A DNA stretch of 32,818 nt. Source: Ruminococcus sp. AF41-9. GTDB lineage: Bacteria > Bacillota > Clostridia > Lachnospirales > Lachnospiraceae. Positions 15,833 to 24,061 of the stretch are shown in pieces. The notes under the pieces are model-generated. The model saw only the letters and a list, made by a program, of their open reading frames with translations, was not told the origin of the DNA and ran no database searches. The stretch spans positions 1 through 32,818 of the forward strand of contig NZ_QUDO01000043.1 in NCBI RefSeq assembly GCF_003477525.1, written 5' to 3'. Every line of letters starts with the position of its first letter. Position 1 is the first letter of the stretch. The position numbers were made by a program, and so were the translations under genes.

Positions 15833-16288
15833 TTACTCTGTGACCAGTACTTTTCCAACTGCTTTTCTTACCTGTGAAATCTGGTCTTTCATAATTTTTA
15901 CTTTATGTGCATCTTCCGGAAATACGATCAGTACCTTTCCCGGTGTCAGATCCATGTAATGTTCCACCGGACCATGGCATTCGATGGAATCTGTTTCTTC
16001 ATCTTTAGCAGTTACTGTCATCAGAGACATATCACTGACTCCCATTTTTTCTTCTCCGGAAATCACCATATGGATATCTGCATATTTCTCATGTGCTTCG
16101 AAAGCTGTTTTTTCCTCTGGTAATGTTTCATATTCAAAGCAGTTGATAAATGCAAAATCTCCGTCAACTTCATTGCGTCCCTTTTTCAGATCATTCAGTG
16201 AATGTTCCTTAATATAATGAATTGCTGTATCCAGATGTTTTCCCATCCCAAGATAACGTTCAAGATTATTTAAATCTGTATAAATCAT
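15833..16288 (-). CDS. YhcH/YjgK/YiaL family protein, likely sialic acid anomerase (NanQ-like)
   Basis: A 151-residue single-domain protein of the YhcH family, with a cupin-like fold. Candidate metal and substrate residues lie in 'AHEKYADIHMVISGEE' and in 'FPEDAHKVKI'. E. coli YhcH (NanQ) speeds up the conversion of alpha- to beta-N-acetylneuraminate, so that the released or imported anomer fits the lyase or transporter. The location here, between transporter ATPase and nanA, supports the same role. Its ATG overlaps the stop of the upstream ATPase gene by 4 bases (ATGA), a sign of coupled translation. Some family members act on other sugars, so the exact substrate is inferred from context only. 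Confidence 0.85.
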   Translation of the reverse strand: MIYTDLNNLERYLGMGKHLDTAIHYIKEHSLNDLKKGRNEVDGDFAFINCFEYETLPEEKTAFEAHEKYADIHMVISGEEKMGVSDMSLMTVTAKDEETDSIECHGPVEHYMDLTPGKVLIVFPEDAHKVKIMKDQISQVRKAVGKVLVTE

Positions 16289-17298
16289 GCTTTTACCTCA
16301 CTTCCATCATATAAATGACATGCAGTCATGTGTCCGTCAGCTCCATGGTAACGAAGAACAGGATCTTCTTTTTTACAGATGTCCATACAGTAAGGGCATC
16401 TGTTGTGGAACGCACAGCCACTTGGTTTGTGAATAGGACTTGGTACCTCTCCTTCCAGTACCTGGCGTTTCTTTTTGTGATGAATATCTGCCACCGGAAT
16501 CGCAGAAAGCAATGCTTTTGTATACGGATGAAGCGGCTCATCATATAAAGCTTTGGAATCTGCCACTTCCACAATCTTTCCAAGATACATAACCATGATA
16601 CGATCTGACATATACTGAACGACAGAAAGATCATGTGCAATAAACAGATAAGTAAGATTTAATTCCTTCTGAATTTCTTTCATCAGGTTTAACACCTGCG
16701 CCTGAATAGAAACATCCAGTGCGGATACCGGTTCATCACAGATCAGAACTTCCGGTGTTACTTCCAGTGCTCTCGCAATACACAGACGTTGACGCTGTCC
16801 GCCTGAAAATTCATGTGGAAAACGCATCAGGTAATCTGGCTGGATATTAACCATTTTTAATACACGGTTCATGATCTTTTCTCGCTCTTCTACGGAATCT
16901 ACGCCGTGTGTTTTTAAAGGTTCTTCAAAAGAAGTATATATCTTTTTCTGCGGATTCAATGCTGAATACGGGTCCTGGAAAACCATCTGTACTTTTTTTC
17001 TGAACTCAAACATTTCATCTTTGTTGAATTTTGTAATGTCTTTATACTCACCGTTATAGTTAAATAAAACCTCGCCGCCTGTCGGTTTCTCCAACATCAT
17101 AACGGTCTTTCCAAAAGTTGATTTTCCACAGCCGGATTCTCCTACGATTCCCAGCGTCTCACCTTTATAAACCTCAATGCTGACATCGTCCACAGCCTTT
17201 ACATTTCCTACTACTTTTTTCATGAATCCTTTTGTAATAGGAAACCAGGTTTTCAGATTTTTGATTTTAAAAATTACTTCCTTCTTTTCCGTTTCCAT
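16285..17298 (-). CDS. Peptide/nickel-family ABC transporter ATPase (DppF-like)
   Basis: A 337-residue ATPase of the oligopeptide transporter family. Walker A is 'GESGCGKST', the signature is 'FSGGQRQR', Walker B is 'VLICDEP', and 'HDLS' holds the switch His. The C-terminal oligo/dipeptide extension has the usual cysteine-rich 'GCAFHNRCPYCMDIC' segment. It energises import together with the DppD-like partner just upstream (one base gap). The gene overlaps yhcH at its end. The start has GGAGGTG ahead, inside the end of the previous gene. In this operon it serves a sugar-acid pathway rather than peptides, comparable to the Dpp-like SatABCD sialic acid importer described in Haemophilus ducreyi. 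Substrate assignment is inference. Confidence 0.92.
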   Translation of the reverse strand: METEKKEVIFKIKNLKTWFPITKGFMKKVVGNVKAVDDVSIEVYKGETLGIVGESGCGKSTFGKTVMMLEKPTGGEVLFNYNGEYKDITKFNKDEMFEFRKKVQMVFQDPYSALNPQKKIYTSFEEPLKTHGVDSVEEREKIMNRVLKMVNIQPDYLMRFPHEFSGGQRQRLCIARALEVTPEVLICDEPVSALDVSIQAQVLNLMKEIQKELNLTYLFIAHDLSVVQYMSDRIMVMYLGKIVEVADSKALYDEPLHPYTKALLSAIPVADIHHKKKRQVLEGEVPSPIHKPSGCAFHNRCPYCMDICKKEDPVLRYHGADGHMTACHLYDGSEVKA

Positions 17299-17299
17299 C

Positions 17300-18328
17300 T
17301 TATTTCACCTCCGGATAAGAATCAAATTTCAGGCAGCGGACTTTATGTCCCGGGCTGACTTCAAATGCCGGAATTTTTCCTTTACGGCATTTTTCCATAC
17401 ACTCAGAACAACGGTCTGCAAACTCACATCCTTCTTTCAGATCAGCCGGGTTTGGAGTAACTCCCGGAATTGTCTCCAGTTTCTGATCATCTCCAAGACC
17501 AAGTACCGGCACACTACGTAAAAGTGCTTTTGTGTAAGGATGACTGGTATGATCAAAGATATCCTCCAGACTTCCAAATTCTACAACACGGCCCATGTAC
17601 ATAACGCAGACTTCATCTGCCATTTCTGCCACAAGACCCATGTTATGTGTAATCAGGATAATGGACTTTCCTTCATTTACCTGAAGGGATTTGAGCAGTT
17701 CCATAATCTGTGCCTGAATGGTTACATCCAGTGCAGTTGTCGGTTCATCGCAGATAATCAGTTCCGGATTACAGATCATGGCAATGGCAATTACCACACG
17801 CTGCTTCATGCCACCGGAGAACTGATGAGGATAGCAGTCAATACGCTCTTCCGGGTCCGGGATTCCCAGTTTGCGGAACATTTCCAGAACTTTTTCTCTT
17901 GCTTCTGCTTTTTTCATTCCTTTGTTATGCTGTAAAAGTCCTTCTGCTACCTGATCACCCACTTTATAAACAGGGTTCAGACTTGACATCGGATCCTGAA
18001 AAACCATAGATAAGTCCGGTCCTCTTAATGCTCTCATTTCCGGTCCGTTCGGTTTAGTGATACTTTCAAGATGATACTCTGTCACCTTTCCATCATGCAG
18101 CGCATTATACTGAATACTGTCTGCTTTTACGATTGCATTCTTTCCGGTAAAACGCATGATGGAATTCATGGTTACACTCTTTCCGCATCCGGATTCTCCT
18201 ACAACAGCAAGTGTTTTTCCTCGTTTTACCTGAAAGGAAACATTTTTTACGATTTTAATTTCTTTTTTATCAGATACAAACGTTGTGTTAAGATTTTCAA
18301 CGTTTAATATGATTTTCTGGTTATCCAT
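17300..18328 (-). CDS. Peptide/nickel-family ABC transporter ATPase (DppD-like)
   Basis: A 342-residue ATPase with Walker A 'GESGCGKSV', signature 'FSGGMKQRV', Walker B 'LIICDEP' and switch 'THNMGLV'. The C-terminal extension carries 'GCEFADRCSECMEKC'. It pairs with the DppF-like ATPase that follows after one base. AGGAGG lies about 7 bases ahead of its ATG; the gene follows dppC with an 11-base gap. As in other members of this family, the two ATPases form a heterodimer under the DppB/DppC membrane pair. Confidence 0.92.
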   Translation of the reverse strand: MDNQKIILNVENLNTTFVSDKKEIKIVKNVSFQVKRGKTLAVVGESGCGKSVTMNSIMRFTGKNAIVKADSIQYNALHDGKVTEYHLESITKPNGPEMRALRGPDLSMVFQDPMSSLNPVYKVGDQVAEGLLQHNKGMKKAEAREKVLEMFRKLGIPDPEERIDCYPHQFSGGMKQRVVIAIAMICNPELIICDEPTTALDVTIQAQIMELLKSLQVNEGKSIILITHNMGLVAEMADEVCVMYMGRVVEFGSLEDIFDHTSHPYTKALLRSVPVLGLGDDQKLETIPGVTPNPADLKEGCEFADRCSECMEKCRKGKIPAFEVSPGHKVRCLKFDSYPEVK

Positions 18329-18339
18329 GAAGCTCCTCC

Positions 18340-19233
18340 TTACTGCTGTTTGGCATCCATGACATCTCGGATACCATCACCCAGGAAATTGATTGCAAGA
18401 ACAAATAAAGTAATGGCAAGTCCCGGGAATACCCATATCCACCACTGGTTTGTTACGACAGATACTGATTTCGCAGCATTGAGAATATTTCCCCAGGTAG
18501 GTGTACTGTCCGCAACACCAAGTCCGATAAAGGAAAGGGCTGCCTCCTGAAGAATGAAAAATGCTACGTTTGTTGTAGTGGAAACAATGATCGGGCTCAT
18601 TACATTCGGAAGAATCTGTTTGAACATAATGTTCATACGGCTCATGCCAAATGCTTCACATACCTTTACATAAGTCTCTCCTTTAATGGATACAAACTCA
18701 TTTCGTACCATACGGAATGTGGTCATCCATCCGGTAAATACAAAGATGAATAGTAAATTTCCAAGTCCTCGTTTATTTACAATGGCAACCAGCATCATAA
18801 CCAGTACGAGCTGCGGAAATGCCTGAAAAATCTCAGAAATACGGATGATTGCTGCATCTGTTTTTCCTCCGAAATATCCTGCGATCGCACCAAGGATTGC
18901 TCCGATCACAGAACTAAGCACTGCACAGAAAACACCGATCAGAATAGAATAACAGCCTCCGATCAGAACACGGGCAAACAGATCACGTCCCATAGTATCT
19001 GTTCCGAACAGATATCCGTTTCCCGGTGCTTTCTTCATATCCGGAAGATGCGGAGTGACATAATCTACACCTGCAATTGCGCCGATAATACAGGCTACGG
19101 TCATAATAACAATAACCAACAGTCCCAGAAGGGCCAGTTTATTATTCATAAATTTCTTTACATTCTTTTTAAAGAGAGAAGAAGCTGCGGTCTTTTTCTC
19201 TTTTTTCATATCTACTGCTGACTGACTCATCAT
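18340..19233 (-). CDS. Peptide/nickel-family ABC permease (DppC-like)
   Basis: A 297-residue inner-membrane permease with about six helices. The N-terminal 'FKKNVKKFMNNKLALLGLLVIV' is the usual DppC start, followed by 'GTDTMGRDLFARVLIGG' and the ATPase-contact loop 'EAFGMSRMNIMFKQILPNVMSPIIV'. 'PTWGNILNAA' and 'NFLGDGIRDVMD' end the protein as expected. Two adjacent ATGs (19233 and 19230) both fit the GGAGGAG site. It lies 14 bases after dppB. Confidence 0.92.
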   Translation of the reverse strand: MMSQSAVDMKKEKKTAASSLFKKNVKKFMNNKLALLGLLVIVIMTVACIIGAIAGVDYVTPHLPDMKKAPGNGYLFGTDTMGRDLFARVLIGGCYSILIGVFCAVLSSVIGAILGAIAGYFGGKTDAAIIRISEIFQAFPQLVLVMMLVAIVNKRGLGNLLFIFVFTGWMTTFRMVRNEFVSIKGETYVKVCEAFGMSRMNIMFKQILPNVMSPIIVSTTTNVAFFILQEAALSFIGLGVADSTPTWGNILNAAKSVSVVTNQWWIWVFPGLAITLFVLAINFLGDGIRDVMDAKQQ

Positions 19234-19247
19234 TTTCTCCTCCTTCT

Positions 19248-20210
19248 TTATTCGCCAAGACGTACACGTGGGTCTAACAGGGCATTCAGTACATCTACCA
19301 TGAAAGAACAGATCAGCATGGCTGCTGCAATAATCAGGGTAGTTACCAGTACCACCGGATAGTCACCGGAAACAATCGCATTGGTCATGGTAAGTCCGAT
19401 TCCCGGATAGGAGAATACACTTTCAATGACAACGGAACCGCCTACCAGCATCGGAATACGGAATACCAGAATAACCAGAACCGGTTTCATGGCATTTCTG
19501 AATCCATGTTTCAGATATACTTTCCATTCCGGGATTCCTTTGGAACGTGCGGTTTTAATATAATCACTGTTCAGTACATCCAGCATGGTATTTCTGGCAT
19601 AACGCATCAGTACGGCAACCATACCGATTGTCAGAGTCAGTACCGGTAAAAATAAATGCTGAAACGCATCCAGTGCTGCATTTGTGGCATCCGGACTGAC
19701 ACGGTTGCTTGACGGGAACCAGCCCAGTTTAATACAGAAAATCTGGATCAGAATAATTCCTACAAGGAACTGTGGAATTGCCTGTCCAAGCACTGCCAGA
19801 ACACGTCCCACATAATCAATGATACCATTCTGGCGCACTGCGGAAATGATACCAATTCCAACACCAATGATTGCGGAAAAAATCAGAGAATATCCTGCAA
19901 GTTCAAAAGTATATGGAAGTCTTACTGCGATAATAGAAGCGATGGAGCTTCCTTCTTTCAGAGAATATCCGAAATCTCCATGGAGACAGTTGCCAAGCCA
20001 GCGAAAATACTGAACGATCATCGGATCATTTAATCCAAGAGACTGTCTCAGTGCTTCTACATTTTCTTTATTGGAAGAAAGCATTTCCGGGCTTACCATA
20101 AAGTTGATCGGGTCGATTCCTGTAAGCTGAAGACCGAAATATACAATAAAGCTGATCAGCAGCAGCATCGGAATCATCATAAGAATTTTTTTTACAATAT
20201 ATTTGAACAC
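19248..20210 (-). CDS. Peptide/nickel-family ABC permease (DppB-like)
   Basis: A 320-residue permease with about six helices, opening with 'YIVKKILMMIPMLLLISFIVY'. The middle has 'GDFGYSLKEGSSIASII', typical of DppB, and the ATPase-contact loop is 'TARSKGIPEWKVYLKHGFRNAMKPVL'. The C-terminus 'DVLNALLDPRVRLGE' is the family ending. The start codon is GTG (20208-20210), with GAGGTG 5 bases ahead. It follows the binding-protein gene after 115 bases that contain a hairpin, an arrangement that usually lowers permease output relative to the binding protein. Confidence 0.92.
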   Translation of the reverse strand: MFKYIVKKILMMIPMLLLISFIVYFGLQLTGIDPINFMVSPEMLSSNKENVEALRQSLGLNDPMIVQYFRWLGNCLHGDFGYSLKEGSSIASIIAVRLPYTFELAGYSLIFSAIIGVGIGIISAVRQNGIIDYVGRVLAVLGQAIPQFLVGIILIQIFCIKLGWFPSSNRVSPDATNAALDAFQHLFLPVLTLTIGMVAVLMRYARNTMLDVLNSDYIKTARSKGIPEWKVYLKHGFRNAMKPVLVILVFRIPMLVGGSVVIESVFSYPGIGLTMTNAIVSGDYPVVLVTTLIIAAAMLICSFMVDVLNALLDPRVRLGE

Positions 20211-20246
20211 TATATCACCTCATCTGCACTTATCTTTCTGAATGAT

Positions 20247-20279
20247 AAAGGGGAGAAACATGAAAGGTTCTCCCCCTTT
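20247..20279 (-). terminator. Attenuating hairpin between the binding protein and permease genes
   Basis: On the minus strand AAAGGGGgAGAA pairs with TTTCTCCCCTTT around a short loop, with only a weak T-rich tail. It is a likely partial terminator or 3'-end protector that raises binding-protein mRNA over the permeases. Confidence 0.6.
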
Positions 20280-20325
20280 GGATCACTTGTTATCCAGCAT
20301 CACTGCGCTTTTGCCGGAACAGTAA

Positions 20326-21885
20326 TTATTCAGCTATTTCCCACTCTGCAAAATCAATATCACTCATGTAAAGTGGATTACAGAATTCTACGCCGTCCGG
20401 AATCTTTACATTGTCACTTGTGAATACATAAGTACCTACTGTGAATGCCGGAACTTTGTAAACCATTTCCTGCTCTTTATCCTGAAGTTCTTTCAGAACG
20501 GTATTTCTTTCCTCTTCTTCTGTTGCCTTGAACAGATCAGCTACCAGATCATCAAACTCTGTACCACCGCCAAAGATATTTGAAAACAGTCCATCTGTAC
20601 TCATATATTCTGTGTACCATTCATCGATGGAAAATGCACTCTTTCCTTTGAATCCGATATCATAGTCACGGGTTGTAAACAGGTCTGTTGTTCCATCATT
20701 GGACAATGTCGCTTCAACAGTAATTCCGGTCTGTTCCAGATAATATACAACAGTGTTGATCAGGTCAATGGAAGTTTGGTCGTTGTTATAGTAGCAGATT
20801 TTTAAGGTACGGCTCATATCGTATCCTGCTGCTTCCAGATCTGATTTTGCTTTTTCAGCATCAAAGGTATATTCAAATCCGTTGTATGCTTCGTTATCAT
20901 TCGGCACACCACTGTTGAGAACTTTTGCAGTCGGATATAAAGTTGCCAGTGTTGCACGGTCAATAGCTTCTACCAGTGCTTTACGAACTTCAACATTATC
21001 CATTGCTTCGTTTACGTTTCCATCTGCACCTTTCATGTTAAAGATGAAATATTTATAGAACAATACATCAACTTCATGCTCTGTATAATTATCCATACCT
21101 TCCAGTGCTTCTACCATATCTGCTGCATTTCCGTATACATAATCAGCATTTCCGGCCTGCGCTGCTGTGATATAGTCAGATACAAAGTAGCAGGTTACAT
21201 TGGCAATCTTAGGTGCTTCCCCTTCGTAATTTTCATTTCTCTTTAATGTGAAGTAGTTGCCTACATTCAGCTCATCAAGAGTATACATACCGGAGCATAC
21301 CGGATCTGTCCAGAATGCATCAGATTCCAGTTTCAGAGGATCTGCATCCTTCAGGCAGTGTTCCGGTAAAATTGCAAACTGTGCAAGTACATCGATCATG
21401 GATGCGTATGGGGAAGAAAGCGTTAATGTAATTGTATTTCCGTCTACGCTCATGTCTGAAATATTTTTAAATGCAGAAGTATAAATAGAGTTGATAGTTG
21501 CTGCTTTCAATGCTGTCTCAATAGAGAATTTTACATCTTCTGCTGTCAGATCTTCACCATCTGACCATTTCAGACCATCTTTCAGTGTGATGGTATAAGT
21601 CAGTTTATCATCGCTGATTTCATAGGAATCTGCCAGATCCGGCTGTGCATTTGTCAGATTGCTGTCTGCCAGGAATAAGGAACGGAACATTAAGTTTGTT
21701 GCCAGAAGTCTGTTGTACCATGGTGTTGGAATCTTATCATCAGAAGTGGAACCATCACCTGTAGTTACAGATAATTTTAAAGTTCCGCTGTCTGCTGCTT
21801 CTGCTGCTGATACGGTAAATGCTCCTGCTGTTCCTGAAATAGCCATTGTTGTTGCCAGTAATAACGCTGTCACTTTGTTTTTCAT
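20326..21885 (-). CDS. Family 5 extracellular solute-binding protein, likely sialic acid / glycan receptor
   Basis: A 519-residue DppA/OppA-type binding protein (SBP_bac_5), with 'LADSYEISDDKLTYTITLKDGLKWSDGEDLTAEDVKFS' as the hallmark N-terminal lobe and 'EVRKALVEAIDRATLA' in the hinge region. The signal peptide (residues 1-30, 'LLATTMAISGTAGAFTVSAAEA') has no lipobox cysteine, so it would be cut by signal peptidase I rather than lipid-anchored, which is odd for a Firmicute receptor. The start at 21885 is chosen because AAGGAGAT lies about 8 bases ahead and it opens on the signal peptide; the open frame extends 44 codons further up without such signals. It is the first gene of the operon, divergent from an rpiR-type regulator gene. 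Confidence 0.9.
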   Translation of the reverse strand: MKNKVTALLLATTMAISGTAGAFTVSAAEAADSGTLKLSVTTGDGSTSDDKIPTPWYNRLLATNLMFRSLFLADSNLTNAQPDLADSYEISDDKLTYTITLKDGLKWSDGEDLTAEDVKFSIETALKAATINSIYTSAFKNISDMSVDGNTITLTLSSPYASMIDVLAQFAILPEHCLKDADPLKLESDAFWTDPVCSGMYTLDELNVGNYFTLKRNENYEGEAPKIANVTCYFVSDYITAAQAGNADYVYGNAADMVEALEGMDNYTEHEVDVLFYKYFIFNMKGADGNVNEAMDNVEVRKALVEAIDRATLATLYPTAKVLNSGVPNDNEAYNGFEYTFDAEKAKSDLEAAGYDMSRTLKICYYNNDQTSIDLINTVVYYLEQTGITVEATLSNDGTTDLFTTRDYDIGFKGKSAFSIDEWYTEYMSTDGLFSNIFGGGTEFDDLVADLFKATEEEERNTVLKELQDKEQEMVYKVPAFTVGTYVFTSDNVKIPDGVEFCNPLYMSDIDFAEWEIAE

Positions 21886-21950
21886 ATGTCTGATCTCCTT
21901 TTCTCTTATGTTTGCCTTTTTGAATTTCTTTCTCGTTTTTATCTGGACTG

Positions 21951-21978
21951 AGTATATCAATTTCGAAATATTTTTCAA
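21951..21978 (-). promoter_or_regulatory. Promoter of the transporter-nan operon
   Basis: On the minus strand TTGAAA (21973-21978), a 16-base spacer and TATACT (21951-21956). Transcription would start near 21944, leaving a leader of about 59 bases before the binding-protein gene. Confidence 0.75.
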
Positions 21979-21991
21979 TCTAATTAATAGA

Positions 21992-22038
21992 TGAAAATAA
22001 TTTTTATTTTTGTGCACTTTCCATAAAAATAATTTTCA
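21992..22038. promoter_or_regulatory. Paired RpiR-type operators upstream of the transporter operon
   Basis: TGAAAATAATTTTTA (21992-22006) and TAAAAATAATTTTCA (22024-22038) each match the palindrome TGAAAATAATTTTCA at 14 of 15 positions, centres 32 bp apart. They are centred at about -55 and -87 from the operon's start, upstream of its -35 box, and lie between it and the divergent rpiR promoter. RpiR regulators bind such AT-rich palindromes as dimers of dimers. Confidence 0.7.
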
Positions 22039-22086
22039 TTTTAATATTTTTATAAAAATTTGTGTCTGTTTTAAAAAGATATCGCC

Positions 22087-22115
22087 TTGCATCCCATAAA
22101 ATCTTGTTTTATAAT
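22087..22115 (+). promoter_or_regulatory. Promoter of the rpiR-type regulator gene
   Basis: TTGCAT (22087-22092), a 17-base spacer and TATAAT (22110-22115), giving a leader of roughly 23 bases. Confidence 0.75.
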
Positions 22116-22144
22116 ATTTTTATCATTCTAACGGAGGTTTTCTC

Positions 22145-23002
22145 ATGGCAGACAATATTCTTGATTCCATAACGGAACAATACCATTCTCTTACCAAATC
22201 CGGAAAAAAGCTGGCAGATTATGTATTTTCTCATACAGCAGAGACACAGTATCTTTCCATTACATCTCTTGCCGAAAACTGCGATGTATCTGAAGCTACC
22301 ATAACCCGTTTCTGCCGTGGCCTTGGTCTTTCCGGTTATAATGCATTTAAACTGGCATTAGCACAGGCTGACCGCACGACCGACTTAGGAGATTCCGGCA
22401 ATTCCGCTGAACCTGTATCTTCGGAAGATTCTATTACTACCATAGCAGCCAAAGTACATGCTGCCAACATTATTTCTCTGAATGAAAGTTATGAACTTTT
22501 TGATGAAAAAACAATGACTCAGGCAGTATCGATTCTCTCGAAAGCACGCCGTATTTACTGTTTCGGACAGGGCGGAAGTATGGTCATGGCAATGGAAGCA
22601 TGGGCCCGTTTTTCAACTGCTGCTCCTAACTTTATACATATCAGCGATTCTCATATGCAGGCAAGTGCAGTTTCTCTAGCAGATTCCAAGGATGCGATTT
22701 TGTTTTTCTCTTACTCCGGTTCTACCAAAGATATGTGTGATACTTTAAGCATTGCTTCCCAGCGTGGGGTTCCCGTGATCCTGGTCACTCATTTTCCGAA
22801 ATCAGCGGGAGCAGAGTTTGCCACTGTTGTATTGCAGTGTGGCTGTAATGAAAGTCCTTTACAGTCCGGTTCCGTTGCAGCAAAAGTAGGTCAGTTATTT
22901 CTTATTGACTGTATGTTCTACGGATTCTGCTGTCATAAGCCGGAAGCTCGTTCTGCTGCACGTTCTGCAACAGCTCATGCGATTGCAAATAAACTTTTAT
23001 AA
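22145..23002 (+). CDS. RpiR-family transcriptional regulator (first copy)
   Basis: A 285-residue regulator. Residues 1-77 are the RpiR helix-turn-helix domain ('LTKSGKKLADYVFSH', then 'SITSLAENCDVSEATITRFCRGLGLSGYNAFK'). Residues about 115-260 are a SIS sugar-phosphate-binding domain ('IYCFGQGGSMVMA', 'FFSYSGSTKDM', 'VPVILVT'). SIS domains in this family sense phosphosugars such as ManNAc-6-P, GlcNAc-6-P or GlcN-6-P. The gene is divergent from the transporter-nan operon, with two palindromic sites between them, so it most likely controls that operon and perhaps itself. GGAGG lies 7 bases ahead of the ATG. Activator or repressor cannot be told from sequence; NanR of Vibrio vulnificus is an RpiR-type repressor. 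Confidence 0.9.
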   Translation: MADNILDSITEQYHSLTKSGKKLADYVFSHTAETQYLSITSLAENCDVSEATITRFCRGLGLSGYNAFKLALAQADRTTDLGDSGNSAEPVSSEDSITTIAAKVHAANIISLNESYELFDEKTMTQAVSILSKARRIYCFGQGGSMVMAMEAWARFSTAAPNFIHISDSHMQASAVSLADSKDAILFFSYSGSTKDMCDTLSIASQRGVPVILVTHFPKSAGAEFATVVLQCGCNESPLQSGSVAAKVGQLFLIDCMFYGFCCHKPEARSAARSATAHAIANKLL

Positions 23003-23045
23003 AAAACAGAAGTTTTCTTTCTGTCATTTTCCGTTATGCGGATAC

Positions 23046-23098
23046 AAAAAGGGGATGCAGCAGATATTCCTGAAAGGTTTATCTGTTACATCCCCTTT
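23046..23098. terminator. Bidirectional terminator between rpiR and nanE
   Basis: AAAGGGGATG and CAGATA pair with TATCTG and CATCCCCTTT, leaving a small internal loop, in a convergent intergenic region with T-rich flanks on both strands. Confidence 0.75.
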
Positions 23099-23183
23099 GA
23101 TGTTTTATTTTCCGTAATTCTTTCTCCCTCTGTTTTATCCGAAATCCAGATCCGGGGAGAATTTTCATTGTTTTTTATCCGAT

Positions 23184-23885
23184 TTATTTGCTTTCTTTGA
23201 TCGCATTCTGGAAGCGCTGTGCAATTTCCAGAGGACGTGTGATTGCTCCGCCTACTACGATTGCCCATGCACCTGTCTGAAGTGCTTTTACAGCCTGATC
23301 CGGGTAGTGAATCTTTCCTTCACCGATAACCGGAATGTCAATATCTTTTGCAAGTCTTTCCATCAGTTCGTAATCCGGCTCGTCCTTTTTGGATGTGTAG
23401 TCGGTATAACCACTCATGGTTGTTCCTACGATATCTACGCCACATTTCCATGCGTTGACACCTTCTTCATAATTGGAAATATCTGCCATCAGGATAATGT
23501 CCGGATATTTCTCTTTAATCTGGGCGATAAACTCATTGACAGTTGTGCCATCTCCACGTTTACGAAGTGTGCAGTCCAGTGCCACAACATCAGAACCTGC
23601 TGCTACCAGGTCATCAACTTCTTTCATGGTAGGTGTGATATATCCTTCATATCCAGGATACTGAATCTTAACCAGACCAATGACAGGAAGTCCTGTTTCT
23701 TCTTTGATCGCGATGACATCACGGATGCTGCTGGTACGGATTGCAGGTGTGCCTGCCTGTTTCGCAGCACGTGCCATTAAATACATAATGGATTTCTCTT
23801 CCACATATAATGGTTCGCCTTTTACAGCCTGACAGGAAATGATCATCTGTCCATGAATTGCATCCAGAAGCTCTTTTTTTGTCAT
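23184..23885 (-). CDS. nanE: N-acetylmannosamine-6-phosphate 2-epimerase (NanE)
   Basis: A 233-residue TIM-barrel enzyme that converts ManNAc-6-P to GlcNAc-6-P. Family motifs seen are 'ISCQAVKGEPLY' at the N-terminus, 'RTSSIRDVIAIK', 'VDDLVAAGSDVVALDCTLRKRGDG', 'LMADISNYEEG', 'VGTTMSGYT' and 'IPVIGEGKIHYPDQA...GAWAIVVGGAITRP'. AGGGAG lies about 6 bases ahead of the ATG. It has its own promoter and two operator-like palindromes upstream, separating it from nagA (176 bases). Its substrate must come from a ManNAc kinase; the only ROK kinase in the window is frameshifted. Confidence 0.94.
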   Translation of the reverse strand: MTKKELLDAIHGQMIISCQAVKGEPLYVEEKSIMYLMARAAKQAGTPAIRTSSIRDVIAIKEETGLPVIGLVKIQYPGYEGYITPTMKEVDDLVAAGSDVVALDCTLRKRGDGTTVNEFIAQIKEKYPDIILMADISNYEEGVNAWKCGVDIVGTTMSGYTDYTSKKDEPDYELMERLAKDIDIPVIGEGKIHYPDQAVKALQTGAWAIVVGGAITRPLEIAQRFQNAIKESK

Positions 23886-23956
23886 GTCTTCTCCCTCTTT
23901 TCTTTCTCTCTATTATCGATTTCGTAACTTTTAATACTGTCCTCATCTATGGGCTC

Positions 23957-23984
23957 ATTATAGCACAAAGAAAATAATTTTCAA
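23957..23984 (-). promoter_or_regulatory. Promoter of nanE
   Basis: On the minus strand TTGAAA (23979-23984), a 16-base spacer and TATAAT (23957-23962) with an extended TGC. The spacer and -35 box overlap the operator copy at 23969-23983, so a bound regulator would block RNA polymerase. Confidence 0.75.
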
Positions 23985-24013
23985 TATTAATAATATTTAA
24001 AAATAATTTTTAT
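23969..24013. promoter_or_regulatory. Paired RpiR-type operators upstream of nanE
   Basis: AGAAAATAATTTTCA (23969-23983, 14 of 15 matches to the palindrome) and a weaker copy at 23999-24013 (12 of 15), centres 30 bp apart. The stronger copy lies over the promoter, which argues for repression at this gene. Confidence 0.65.
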
Positions 24014-24061
24014 TAATCTATTGTCATATCTTCCAGACTTTTACCTGTGTTTCTGTAATCT

